Origin: Holosporales bacterium
GTDB taxonomy: Bacteria > Pseudomonadota > Alphaproteobacteria > RUG11792
Direction of reading: 5' to 3'
NCBI GenBank assembly: GCA_031266385.1
Contig: JAISBC010000033.1
Span: 1 to 26,340 of the forward strand
DNA length: 26,340 nucleotides
Shown here: positions 16,040-23,239 of the stretch, one piece after another
Layout of the letters: each line of letters opens with the position of its first letter
Numbering within the stretch: position 1 is the first letter of the stretch
Made by a program: the position numbers and the translations under genes
Notes under the pieces: model-generated
Told to the model about the DNA's origin: nothing
Databases searched by the model: none
What the model saw: the letters and a program-made list of their open reading frames with translations, nothing else

Positions 16040-16473
16040 TAGTTTTTTCTCCCTACTTGATTATGCCCTTTTGTGTTGGTCTCTTCCTCCATCCATTATA
16101 TTTCATTCCTTCCCTTAGGTCTATCTTTAATTTGAGTGAATTTATCCATGATGTACGTTGTAATCTGGAGAGTCTTCAGCCACATTTAGATGAAATCTAC
16201 AATTTCTGGTACATGTCATGTTATAATGTTTTGTAACAATGGGAAACGAGACTATTTCGTAATCTATGGCGGAGATAACCTCAGTTTCATATAAGAACAT
16301 TTTTTTCTGCGAGATTATTAAGTTCTGCAAACCCAACAGAAGGTTTCTTAGGTAAGAACTGATAAGCAACCAGCCTCCTCATAATATTAAGAAGAAAATT
16401 ACTAACAGATCTATGTCTTGTATGATCTATAGTTAACTTGTTCTTTTTTCAATTATGCCCTGATTCCTACATG
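16040..16473. other. Intergenic region upstream of the KHEKFKAR-repeat gene
   Basis: About 430 bases. Apart from the promoter at 16095-16123, it holds no supported gene. Short ORFs on both strands (16003-16236 plus, 16142-16369 minus) overlap each other, lack ribosome binding sites and have no recognisable product. No terminator is evident after the gene ending at 16474. Confidence 0.55.
16095..16123 (-). promoter_or_regulatory. Sigma70-type promoter for the KHEKFKAR-repeat gene
   Basis: Reading the minus strand, a perfect TATAAT (16095-16100) follows TAGACC (16118-16123, four of six matches to TTGACA) with a 17-bp spacer. It lies about 55 bases before the ATG at 16039. There is no 11-bp TTAA repeat here. 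Confidence 0.5.
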
Positions 16474-17070
16474 TTAAATAGACGAAAGCCTTGAGCTTAG
16501 GGCACCCAACACCAAGTTTACGGCGTCATTGATATGGGAACCAAAATAATACCTAGGACCATTCTGCATTTTTACGGGCGTTCCTGCTTCATTCTGGAAA
16601 AATGTCACAACAATATCTCCATTGAACTGATCTTTGTATTGTTTAATTATATCGAGAGCAACTGGTTTTGCTGCCGATGTCCAAATACGCTGCTCGTCAG
16701 GTGATTTAGTATTCGGAAAACTGGGTAATATTCCACACAATATTCCCACCAAATCGCCTTTAACAAATGGTTCGCCTAACTCAAACAAGTAAATGTGATC
16801 CAATAAAATTTGTTTATGCTTGTCCGTGGTGGTCGATAGTTTCCCCTCGTGCACCCATCTATCCAGTTGTGCCAATCTTTCATACAAGTTCTCTTCCGGG
16901 TGATGTGGGTAGACAAAGCTTTGATTGCCATGGTTAAAATTTACTTCCCGAACTGAGTGTTCGCCAGTATAAGACTTGCCGCAATCAAGTGTTATACTGC
17001 AGGCCTGCACTATGTTGCTCACATCAATCATAAGAGCCAGTCCTAACATTCCATGTAGTACTTTACGCAT
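16474..17070 (-). CDS. Small exported protein of unknown function
   Basis: About 198 residues. Two adjacent ATG codons (17073 and 17070) are possible. GAAGG gives a 6-base spacing to the second, which I prefer. The N-terminus MRKVLHGMLGLALMIDVSNIVQAC is a signal peptide. The VQAC sequence could be a poor lipobox, so a lipoprotein is possible. The mature part has two early cysteines, His/Asn-rich segments and a C-terminal 'GPRYYFGSHINDAVNLVLGAL' helix. I recognise no domain. A good sigma70 promoter precedes it, and the gene stands alone between dacA and the KHEKFKAR-repeat gene. It may belong to the same set of exported, lineage-specific proteins. Confidence 0.7.
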   Translation of the reverse strand: MRKVLHGMLGLALMIDVSNIVQACSITLDCGKSYTGEHSVREVNFNHGNQSFVYPHHPEENLYERLAQLDRWVHEGKLSTTTDKHKQILLDHIYLFELGEPFVKGDLVGILCGILPSFPNTKSPDEQRIWTSAAKPVALDIIKQYKDQFNGDIVVTFFQNEAGTPVKMQNGPRYYFGSHINDAVNLVLGALSSRLSSI

Positions 17071-17119
17071 CATTTGCCTTCAGCCTCGTTAAAAATATAA
17101 AAAATCTACAACGATACGC

Positions 17120-17148
17120 ATTATGCACCAAATAAAGTTATTTATCAA
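17120..17148 (-). promoter_or_regulatory. Sigma70-type promoter for the small exported protein gene
   Basis: On the minus strand TTGATA (17143-17148, five of six) is followed after exactly 17 bp by CATAAT (17120-17125, five of six). The expected transcript start is about 40 bases before the ATG. This is the clearest conventional promoter in the window. Confidence 0.6.
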
Positions 17149-17351
17149 GTATGTAGGAATTGGGAATTACTATATTTTTTATTTTAACTAGGCCCTGTTA
17201 GGAAATTCCTATTTGCTAGCAAATGTAGTATGTAATTGTTGATTTCAGTATAGAAACAAGAATATACCACATATAAGGAGCTCTATCATGTATGAGGAAG
17301 TTGCAGATGTCGGTTACGACTTGATATGACAGTCAGATCAAATTCTGTCTT

Positions 17352-18482
17352 TTACGGCTTATTTCTCTCTTTGTTGTCCTTGGAAAGTAATTCTTTAACA
17401 TTAATTTCTTCTTCAATCGTTACTACTTCTTCATCATCTTCGTATATTACATCTATATCGTCCATGAGTACCTTTTCTGCTTTTAATAGCTCAGATACGG
17501 AGAATGACTCTACTTCATTAATTATGGTCTCATCCGGAGGAGGAGGTATCTTCGTCTTTTTCTCTTGATCTATTTGTTTCATCAAGCTTATTCTCTTCTT
17601 ATCCTTAGTTTTGTTTTTGTTTTTATCGGCCGGTTTTGGAGCCGGGAGCTTTTTGACAGGGCTGCAAATTGTGAATCCGTCTAGGAATCGGTTTATTAGA
17701 AATGCCGCGTAAAGATCGCGAGACTTGCTGGAATCTCCACCCATCACGACGACGAATACCCTCTTAGAATCTCCCTTTGGGTTATATCTTTTGGCCGTAA
17801 CGAACAGATTAAATCCAGAGGAGGCCGTAAACCCGGTCTTTCCGCCATCCGTCCCCTTACACCAGTTTATAATTTTGCAGTGTGTATGGTAAGTACGTCC
17901 TCGATAAGGGAAGGATTTTATTGAAAAAAGATGCCAATACTGGGGAAAATTCCTGAAGAGGGAAATCCCGAGGGTGGCTATATCTTTTGCACATGTTACT
18001 TGCCTCGGATTCGGTAATCCAGATGGATTTACGAAATATGTCTTGAGCATGCCGAGCTGTCTGGCCTTAGCCGTCATTCGTCGGCAGAAGGCTTCGACAT
18101 TGCCACACAATCCCTCGGCCACGACGACCGCCGCATCATTCGCAGATTTTACGATCAGTGCCCGAATCAAATCGAGGACCGCGATTTTCTCACCGACATG
18201 AAGATTTAATTTACTAGGTGCTTGAATTGTCGCCAATTTTGAAACCTTAAATTTCGTACTGAGGGATATTTTGCCTTGACGAATTGCCTCGAATACCAAG
18301 TATATTGTCATCATTTTTGTTAATGAAGCCGGGTATCGTACGGATGCAGAATCTTTATCGAGGATAGTCTTGCCGCTAGCAAAATCGATAACGAGCGCTG
18401 ATTTTTTTGCGCAATAACCAGTGAAAAAGCTAGAATACAATAACAAATATATGATAAATTTATAAATACATCTAATCGACAA
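17352..18482 (-). CDS. dacA: D-alanyl-D-alanine carboxypeptidase, PBP5/DacA family, with charged C-terminal tail
   Basis: Trims the terminal D-Ala from peptidoglycan pentapeptides in the periplasm. The signal peptide (1-24) precedes the penicillin-binding domain. The active-site motifs are complete: SLTK with nucleophile S53 and K56, SAN at 113-115, and KTG at 215-217. The domain ends near residue 275. Instead of the beta-rich second domain and membrane-anchoring amphipathic helix of PBP5 there is a 100-residue tail, first Lys-rich (residues about 280-315), then PPPP, then very acidic (DDIDVIYEDDEEVVTIEEE) and finally mixed charged. The start is a TTG immediately after an in-frame TAA, with a weak GGA; no in-frame ATG is near. 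It lies 130 bases downstream of the 699-residue exported protein gene, with a hairpin between them, so it is probably transcribed separately. Confidence 0.93.
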   Translation of the reverse strand: MSIRCIYKFIIYLLLYSSFFTGYCAKKSALVIDFASGKTILDKDSASVRYPASLTKMMTIYLVFEAIRQGKISLSTKFKVSKLATIQAPSKLNLHVGEKIAVLDLIRALIVKSANDAAVVVAEGLCGNVEAFCRRMTAKARQLGMLKTYFVNPSGLPNPRQVTCAKDIATLGISLFRNFPQYWHLFSIKSFPYRGRTYHTHCKIINWCKGTDGGKTGFTASSGFNLFVTAKRYNPKGDSKRVFVVVMGGDSSKSRDLYAAFLINRFLDGFTICSPVKKLPAPKPADKNKNKTKDKKRISLMKQIDQEKKTKIPPPPDETIINEVESFSVSELLKAEKVLMDDIDVIYEDDEEVVTIEEEINVKELLSKDNKERNKP

Positions 18483-18579
18483 TTATCCAGCAAGTAGACA
18501 TTTCAAATATTAATCAGAGGAAGAATTATACAACAGATTGAGAATGAATGGAAATGATCCAACTCCCTGGAAAAGAGTC

Positions 18580-18599
18580 CCCTCTCCCGTGGGAGAAGG
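18580..18599 (-). terminator. Probable intrinsic terminator after the 699-residue protein gene
   Basis: Read on the minus strand, CCTTCTCC and GGAGAGGG form an eight-pair stem (one G-T wobble) around a CACG loop. It begins 14 bases after the TAG at 18613-18615 and is followed by GGACTCTTTT, a short T-run displaced by six bases. Position and stem are good, the T-tract is weak. Confidence 0.5.
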
Positions 18600-18612
18600 A
18601 ACGAGGAGGTGG

Positions 18613-20712
18613 CTAGTGTTCCATAGGCATAGCAAGGGCTCTCTGGTAAACAGTTCCCACCAAATAACGGTGAAGAAGTTCCAGTAAATTGACCCTTATG
18701 TCCCAATGAGGTTGCAAGAGATCAGCATCGGAGAACCTTCCCCAGCCGACGCCATCTGCTTCAAGTGTGTCAAATTTACTTATGGCAAACTTTAGATCTT
18801 GAAGATAAATTCTTCCATTTTGAGAAACCATGAATTCCCTGGAGTCGTCAGTTGCAATTACTCGCTGCCCGCGGTGACCTAAGTTGCTGATACGGTATCC
18901 ATTCGTCCGGAAGTCTGAAGCTGCAAACCGGTGCGTACTCAGGTATGCATCCAATTCATTGGGTATAGGGCCTATCAGTCCGTCCGCTAAGGTTGTTGCA
19001 GGGCCAGGTATCAGGGCGCCGTAAATGAGGTTTATTATTTGATTTCGTGGTACTCTGGCTATCAGATTGATCAGTTGTGCCGTTCCAGATGTATTCATTA
19101 CATCTTCGATGGATTTGTGATGACATCTGAGCCAAGGCTGCCAATAGCTATTTTGGAGGGTAAAAAATGTTTCTACTGCTCTCCAGTAAATAATATCTTT
19201 CGCAATGCTTTCTGGAAAAATATTCGGATTGTTGCCGATGGAACTTAGCAGCGATTGTTGCATCATATGATGTGCGACGCGTGTCGTATTACCAGGGCTG
19301 AGTTTTGAATTAAACTGACTGTGTAAAGTTCCGTCATCTTCCAGGAATTTTTTTGCTTCCTTGAAGGCGAATAATTTGTCAGTAAAGTCTGAGAATAAGA
19401 CTCCGAGTGAGCCATTACAATGCCTTTTCAGGGGCCAGACTTCGCGATAAAAAAACGGAAGGACGCCGAATCTTGAGGCCATAATATATGCGCGATGAAA
19501 ATCCATGACCTGTTGAAGCAGGGGAGCCATACACAAATTAGAAAGATCTTCCATCAGGTCTGAGTCTTCATCAGAATCTCCCTGAGATTGAGTGTCGAAT
19601 CTGAGGATAGCGGTTTTGGCGGCGGATTTGATGGCCTCAATATCCCCTACATCGTCTGCATAAAAGACGTTATCTTGGCCTTGAGTTTTATCTCTGACGG
19701 CGTTGACTGCCAGCGTCCTGAAAGACTTAAGTGTACTATCAAGAAGCGGTTTAATGTCTTCAGGAACGTCATCTTCGTTAGTGTTCAGCAATTCCTGGAA
19801 TATTGAAGTCATAGCCGGCCTTATTTCCGGAGTAATTTCATTATAATCCCGCATCATATTGGTAATGTCCTGCATGACGGTCTCGATGCTACCATCATCG
19901 TAGTCATTGAGCTCAAGAGAGGACATACTCGGAAATTGTTCAAAAAATATTGGCCTTACGCTCCTGACAGTACTCAGGATATCATCCATCGATCCAAGGA
20001 GAACAAACAGGCACTTATCGAGCGATTCATAAAATTTTCTCTTGATGGCATCTTTATCCTGCGATGTATCCAGAATCGAGGTCAGATAAGTACATATCGA
20101 TTGTGCGCTTTCTTTACTTTTAATCGAAATATCATGCTCGATATCCAGCGTGGATTGTAACGTGCTCAGAATCTCTTCTCTGATGCCATCAAAATTTGTC
20201 TCATCCGGAATATCGGCAATCCACAATAACTCGAGATTGGCTCTGTGTCTGATTAGTGGAGTCATCTCTTTCAGCCGATTAACGATTGGAATCACGTGCA
20301 TTCTGCGGATGAAGGATATAGTCTGCTTTGCAATGGAAGCGAATTCGTCAGGCCAATGCTGCACACATGAACATGTATTCCCAAGGGCGAAAACACGAGC
20401 TCGCAAGCCGTTGAGCGTGTATGAAGTGGTCCACGAACTACCCAAGAAGATATCCAAAAAAAGTTGCCTCCGTTGGAGGGTGTCGGTTGTCGAAGGAACT
20501 GATGAAAGGAGGCTCCGAAAATAATCCAGATGAGAGCCGGTTATAAACGTTTTTAGATGCTTGGTTAGCATATCTCGAACTAGTGTTTCTTCAGGATTCA
20601 AGGTGACCGGCATTAGCTTCCGTACTTCAAGTCCGGCTGTGACCGCGGTTCCGTATGAGCAGGATACTGCAATCGAGACTTGGCAGACTAATTTGCACAA
20701 AATTCTTTTCAT
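18613..20712 (-). CDS. Large exported protein of unknown function
   Basis: A 699-residue protein with a signal peptide (1-26, MKRILCKLVCQVSIAVSCSYGTAVTA). The ATG has a strong ribosome binding site, GGGGGAG six bases upstream. The mature protein appears almost entirely helical, with many cysteines for an exported protein (for example CSCVQHW, LDKCLF, LRCHHKS) and an acidic stretch around 'QGDSDEDSDLMEDLSN'. The C-terminal 100 residues contain a Gly/Asn-rich 'DFRTNGYRISNLGHRGQRVI' segment. No enzyme motif is recognisable. It is a candidate host-directed or surface protein by company and export signal only. A promoter with 11-bp TTAA repeats lies about 100-130 bases upstream, like that of the LRR/RG-repeat gene. 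Confidence 0.75.
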   Translation of the reverse strand: MKRILCKLVCQVSIAVSCSYGTAVTAGLEVRKLMPVTLNPEETLVRDMLTKHLKTFITGSHLDYFRSLLSSVPSTTDTLQRRQLFLDIFLGSSWTTSYTLNGLRARVFALGNTCSCVQHWPDEFASIAKQTISFIRRMHVIPIVNRLKEMTPLIRHRANLELLWIADIPDETNFDGIREEILSTLQSTLDIEHDISIKSKESAQSICTYLTSILDTSQDKDAIKRKFYESLDKCLFVLLGSMDDILSTVRSVRPIFFEQFPSMSSLELNDYDDGSIETVMQDITNMMRDYNEITPEIRPAMTSIFQELLNTNEDDVPEDIKPLLDSTLKSFRTLAVNAVRDKTQGQDNVFYADDVGDIEAIKSAAKTAILRFDTQSQGDSDEDSDLMEDLSNLCMAPLLQQVMDFHRAYIMASRFGVLPFFYREVWPLKRHCNGSLGVLFSDFTDKLFAFKEAKKFLEDDGTLHSQFNSKLSPGNTTRVAHHMMQQSLLSSIGNNPNIFPESIAKDIIYWRAVETFFTLQNSYWQPWLRCHHKSIEDVMNTSGTAQLINLIARVPRNQIINLIYGALIPGPATTLADGLIGPIPNELDAYLSTHRFAASDFRTNGYRISNLGHRGQRVIATDDSREFMVSQNGRIYLQDLKFAISKFDTLEADGVGWGRFSDADLLQPHWDIRVNLLELLHRYLVGTVYQRALAMPMEH

Positions 20713-20807
20713 TGGACACTCCCCCAGTGTGTTTCTAAAAATCCTCCCAAACTCAATATAGTATACAGTATATATACAAAAAGATCATCATTTATTTATA
20801 AAGAACA

Positions 20808-20845
20808 ATTATATAGCTAATAATTAGGAATTAATACTTTTTTAA
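20808..20845 (-). promoter_or_regulatory. 11-bp TTAA direct repeat with perfect -10 box
   Basis: On the minus strand TTAA at 20842-20845 and again at 20831-20834 are exactly 11 bp apart. The second forms TATTAA (20831-20836) in the -35 position, followed after exactly 17 bp by a perfect TATAAT (20808-20813). TATTAA does not resemble TTGACA, which suggests an activator-dependent promoter. It drives the gene starting at 20712, with an untranslated leader of about 90 bases. The layout is the same as at 2400-2449. Confidence 0.55.
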
Positions 20846-20870
20846 GATTTAATAACAAGAGAGTAATTTG

Positions 20871-21944
20871 TTATAGTTTTGCCATGGCAAATCCATCTAT
20901 TATTTTTGGTTCAAACCAAGTAGAAGTTGGTGGAAGTTTTTTTCCGTCTTTCACTGTATTGAGAAATTCATAAATTTCTATGTTTGGGACAAAAATAATT
21001 GCTGAACTATCGTGGTATAGCTCAAAGATACTACTCGAATCGTTTATAGTTAACACTCCAGGCAATGGGAAAACTTTGTTGGCCATATCAGCTATTCCGA
21101 ATGATGAATGGATGATATCGTTCTCTATTGCCTCATGAAACGAGGCATTCTCCTGGATATTATATTTAAAGATTGCTCTATATACCTCACCGTTACGTAA
21201 TTTTATTATCGTCGCATTGACGCAATCTGGATCTATATCTAATTTTTCTAAAATGCAATACCGTTCTATGGTTTCCTTCCAATTCGGCGCAATGTTTTGC
21301 ATAATAATTCTGTGACAACTGGCTAGAATTATCGATTCGGAATCAGTAATCGCCACCATAATTCCAGTATTTTTTGTGGATGATTCACTAAAGACGGAGA
21401 ATCTGTGATGTCCATCGGCGATGTATAATCTATCGATGGGTAAGAGAGAATTTTTTAAAATTTGTAATTCTTGTGGCTCTTTGACCTCCCATAGCGAGTA
21501 CTTCGCTCCGTTTACATCTGCCTCAATTTTTGGGCGTTTTTGCATGAAAGGTTCAACGATTTCTCTTATTGGCCTTTCTCCGTCATAAAACGTTAGAATC
21601 GGATTTATTTGCATCCTACAAGAATCAAATAATCTCTTGTATGCGATTAATTTGCTGGGATGAATTTCTTCATTCGGGATAAAAATTCCCTTCTCATCAT
21701 AATCTACCTCAGCGATCAGGGATATGACGCACTTAGAGCTGGTGCAGAATTTGAGGATATATAAGCCGGGAGCTGAGTCTGTCTTCGCTTCACCGCTGAC
21801 AATTTTGCCTCTCAAAAATTCCATAATTTTCATGGTCCTGGATATCTTATCTTTCGTATCTGAGTTATCCAAAAATAATGACAAATCATGAGATTTCCAA
21901 TATTCAGATGAGAAGCTTATGAGTTTGAATTGTTTGATTTTCAC
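20871..21944 (-). CDS. DUF1015 family protein
   Basis: A cytoplasmic protein of 357 residues from a widespread family of uncertain biochemical function. Family hallmarks are the LYIADGHHRFSVF motif (around residue 180) and the C-terminal PPTSTWFEPKIIDGFAM segment (usual form 'P.KsTwFePK..sG'). DUF1015 genes are often found beside serine-pathway genes, which hints at amino-acid metabolism, but this is context knowledge only. The start is GTG, overlapping the symporter stop as GTGA (21941-21944), with GGAGG five bases upstream, so translation is coupled. It is the last gene of the four-gene unit, and no clear terminator is seen after it. Confidence 0.88.
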   Translation of the reverse strand: MKIKQFKLISFSSEYWKSHDLSLFLDNSDTKDKISRTMKIMEFLRGKIVSGEAKTDSAPGLYILKFCTSSKCVISLIAEVDYDEKGIFIPNEEIHPSKLIAYKRLFDSCRMQINPILTFYDGERPIREIVEPFMQKRPKIEADVNGAKYSLWEVKEPQELQILKNSLLPIDRLYIADGHHRFSVFSESSTKNTGIMVAITDSESIILASCHRIIMQNIAPNWKETIERYCILEKLDIDPDCVNATIIKLRNGEVYRAIFKYNIQENASFHEAIENDIIHSSFGIADMANKVFPLPGVLTINDSSSIFELYHDSSAIIFVPNIEIYEFLNTVKDGKKLPPTSTWFEPKIIDGFAMAKL

Positions 21945-23239
21945 GTCGTCCTCCAGCGTTTTTTATTGATGACCATGCAGGATATAGCGGCATTCAGGAC
22001 GAGAGACGTCACAGTGCGGAGCGGATCGAGAATCGGTTCGACAATTACGAGGAGCAAAAAGGCTGTTCCAATCGGTAGATCCAATGGATTCAGGATGATA
22101 GAAATCATGGTGATGGCTACGATTCCGGTCGCCCCGGATGCTGCGAAGCTCGTAACGATCGCGCCGATGGTGACGAAAATTAGGTTAAAGGCGCTGAAAG
22201 GTTCGTTATAGAGTGACATTACGAATATCGCGACGAATGAGTAGTAGGTAACGGCACTGACGCGGCATATCGAGATTCCGAGAGGGATCGATATATCAAC
22301 CGCATTTTTCGGCAGTTTGAATTGTTCGGTGAGGGCAGCCGATAGGAACGGCAGGGTCGCTTGATTGCTGCATGTTGAAAAGGCGATAGTTATCGGCCTT
22401 TGAAGCGCAACAATGGATCGTTTCGCTCTAATCGGGCTATATAAAAAGAATATAAAAAATGCCGTAATCAGGAGGCATAGAAAACCCATGCCAACGCTCA
22501 AACAGAAGCTCTTCATCGCCAGAACGGCGTTTAAGTCGATGCTGGAAAAATTACTTACCAAGACGAAAAATAGTCCCAGCGGGAGGATTTTTATTTGGAA
22601 TTCTAAAATGGATTTAAACGAGCTCATTATAATATCCAACGTTATCGTCGAATATTTGATCATCTTGCTATTTAGTTTCGATATCGCGATTCCGATGAGT
22701 ACTGAGATGGACAAAATTTGAATGATATTTCCCTCGGCAAAGGCGCGGAACGGATTCCGTGGAAATAATGTTATCAAGAAGTCCGTAAATTGAAATTTAT
22801 GGAGAGATTTAAGGGGTTCGGTTAATGAAATTCTAGAGATTGAATTCAGCATGTCCTTCATCACTAAATCCGAAATTAATTTAGAATTCCTGACGTCTTT
22901 ACTTGGATCCATTAATATACAGATAAAAATTCCGATTATCGAAGAAATTAAAAGGGCGATGAGAATTATTGAGATTAAGCGCCTAATTTTTACGGCATCA
23001 TTGTTCCCGGAAGATAATCCGATGACACATGTTGTAACCGATGAGAAAATTATCGGAATAATTGACATAGAGATGAAGGTCAGGAACATTTCTCCAAAAG
23101 GTTTCGAAATTTCTCCGAAACTTGGGAATGCGGTGATTACTCCTATGGCGAGCAAAACGGAGAGAATGGTCATGTACCCGCTGCTCGAGAATTTTAGGCA
23201 GGTTCTGAGAATGGGGTGACATCCTGCCATTTTCTTCAC
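21941..23239 (-). CDS. Dicarboxylate/amino-acid:cation symporter (SDF/DAACS family), divergent
   Basis: A membrane transporter of 432 residues related to GltPh/GltP/DctA, which move acidic amino acids, dicarboxylates or Ser/Thr with sodium or protons. Family features are GEMFLTFISMSIIPIIFSSV (helix 2-3), the hairpin-1 motif AFSTCSNQATLPF, PLGISICRVSAV at helix 7, hairpin 2 'FAASGATGIV', and EPILDPLRTVTSLVLNAA at helix 8. Aligned to GltPh, the substrate residues D394, R397 and T398 are kept. The NMDGT motif has become CRVSA, and helix-8 N401 and D405 are S and N, so the sodium-binding set is lost. The start is GTG (GTGA overlap with the cyclase gene, GGAGGG upstream); an ATG three codons on is an alternative. 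It is the third gene of the unit. Confidence 0.9.
   Translation of the reverse strand: MKKMAGCHPILRTCLKFSSSGYMTILSVLLAIGVITAFPSFGEISKPFGEMFLTFISMSIIPIIFSSVTTCVIGLSSGNNDAVKIRRLISIILIALLISSIIGIFICILMDPSKDVRNSKLISDLVMKDMLNSISRISLTEPLKSLHKFQFTDFLITLFPRNPFRAFAEGNIIQILSISVLIGIAISKLNSKMIKYSTITLDIIMSSFKSILEFQIKILPLGLFFVLVSNFSSIDLNAVLAMKSFCLSVGMGFLCLLITAFFIFFLYSPIRAKRSIVALQRPITIAFSTCSNQATLPFLSAALTEQFKLPKNAVDISIPLGISICRVSAVTYYSFVAIFVMSLYNEPFSAFNLIFVTIGAIVTSFAASGATGIVAITMISIILNPLDLPIGTAFLLLVIVEPILDPLRTVTSLVLNAAISCMVINKKRWRTT

Noticed and set aside
16142..16369. 75-codon minus-strand ORF upstream of the KHEKFKAR-repeat gene
   Set aside because: No ribosome binding site, no domain, and the promoter of the downstream gene follows it; it overlaps another equally weak ORF on the other strand.
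17326..17568. Ser-rich plus-strand ORF opposite the end of dacA
   Set aside because: It is the antisense of the acidic Glu/Asp codons of the DacA tail.
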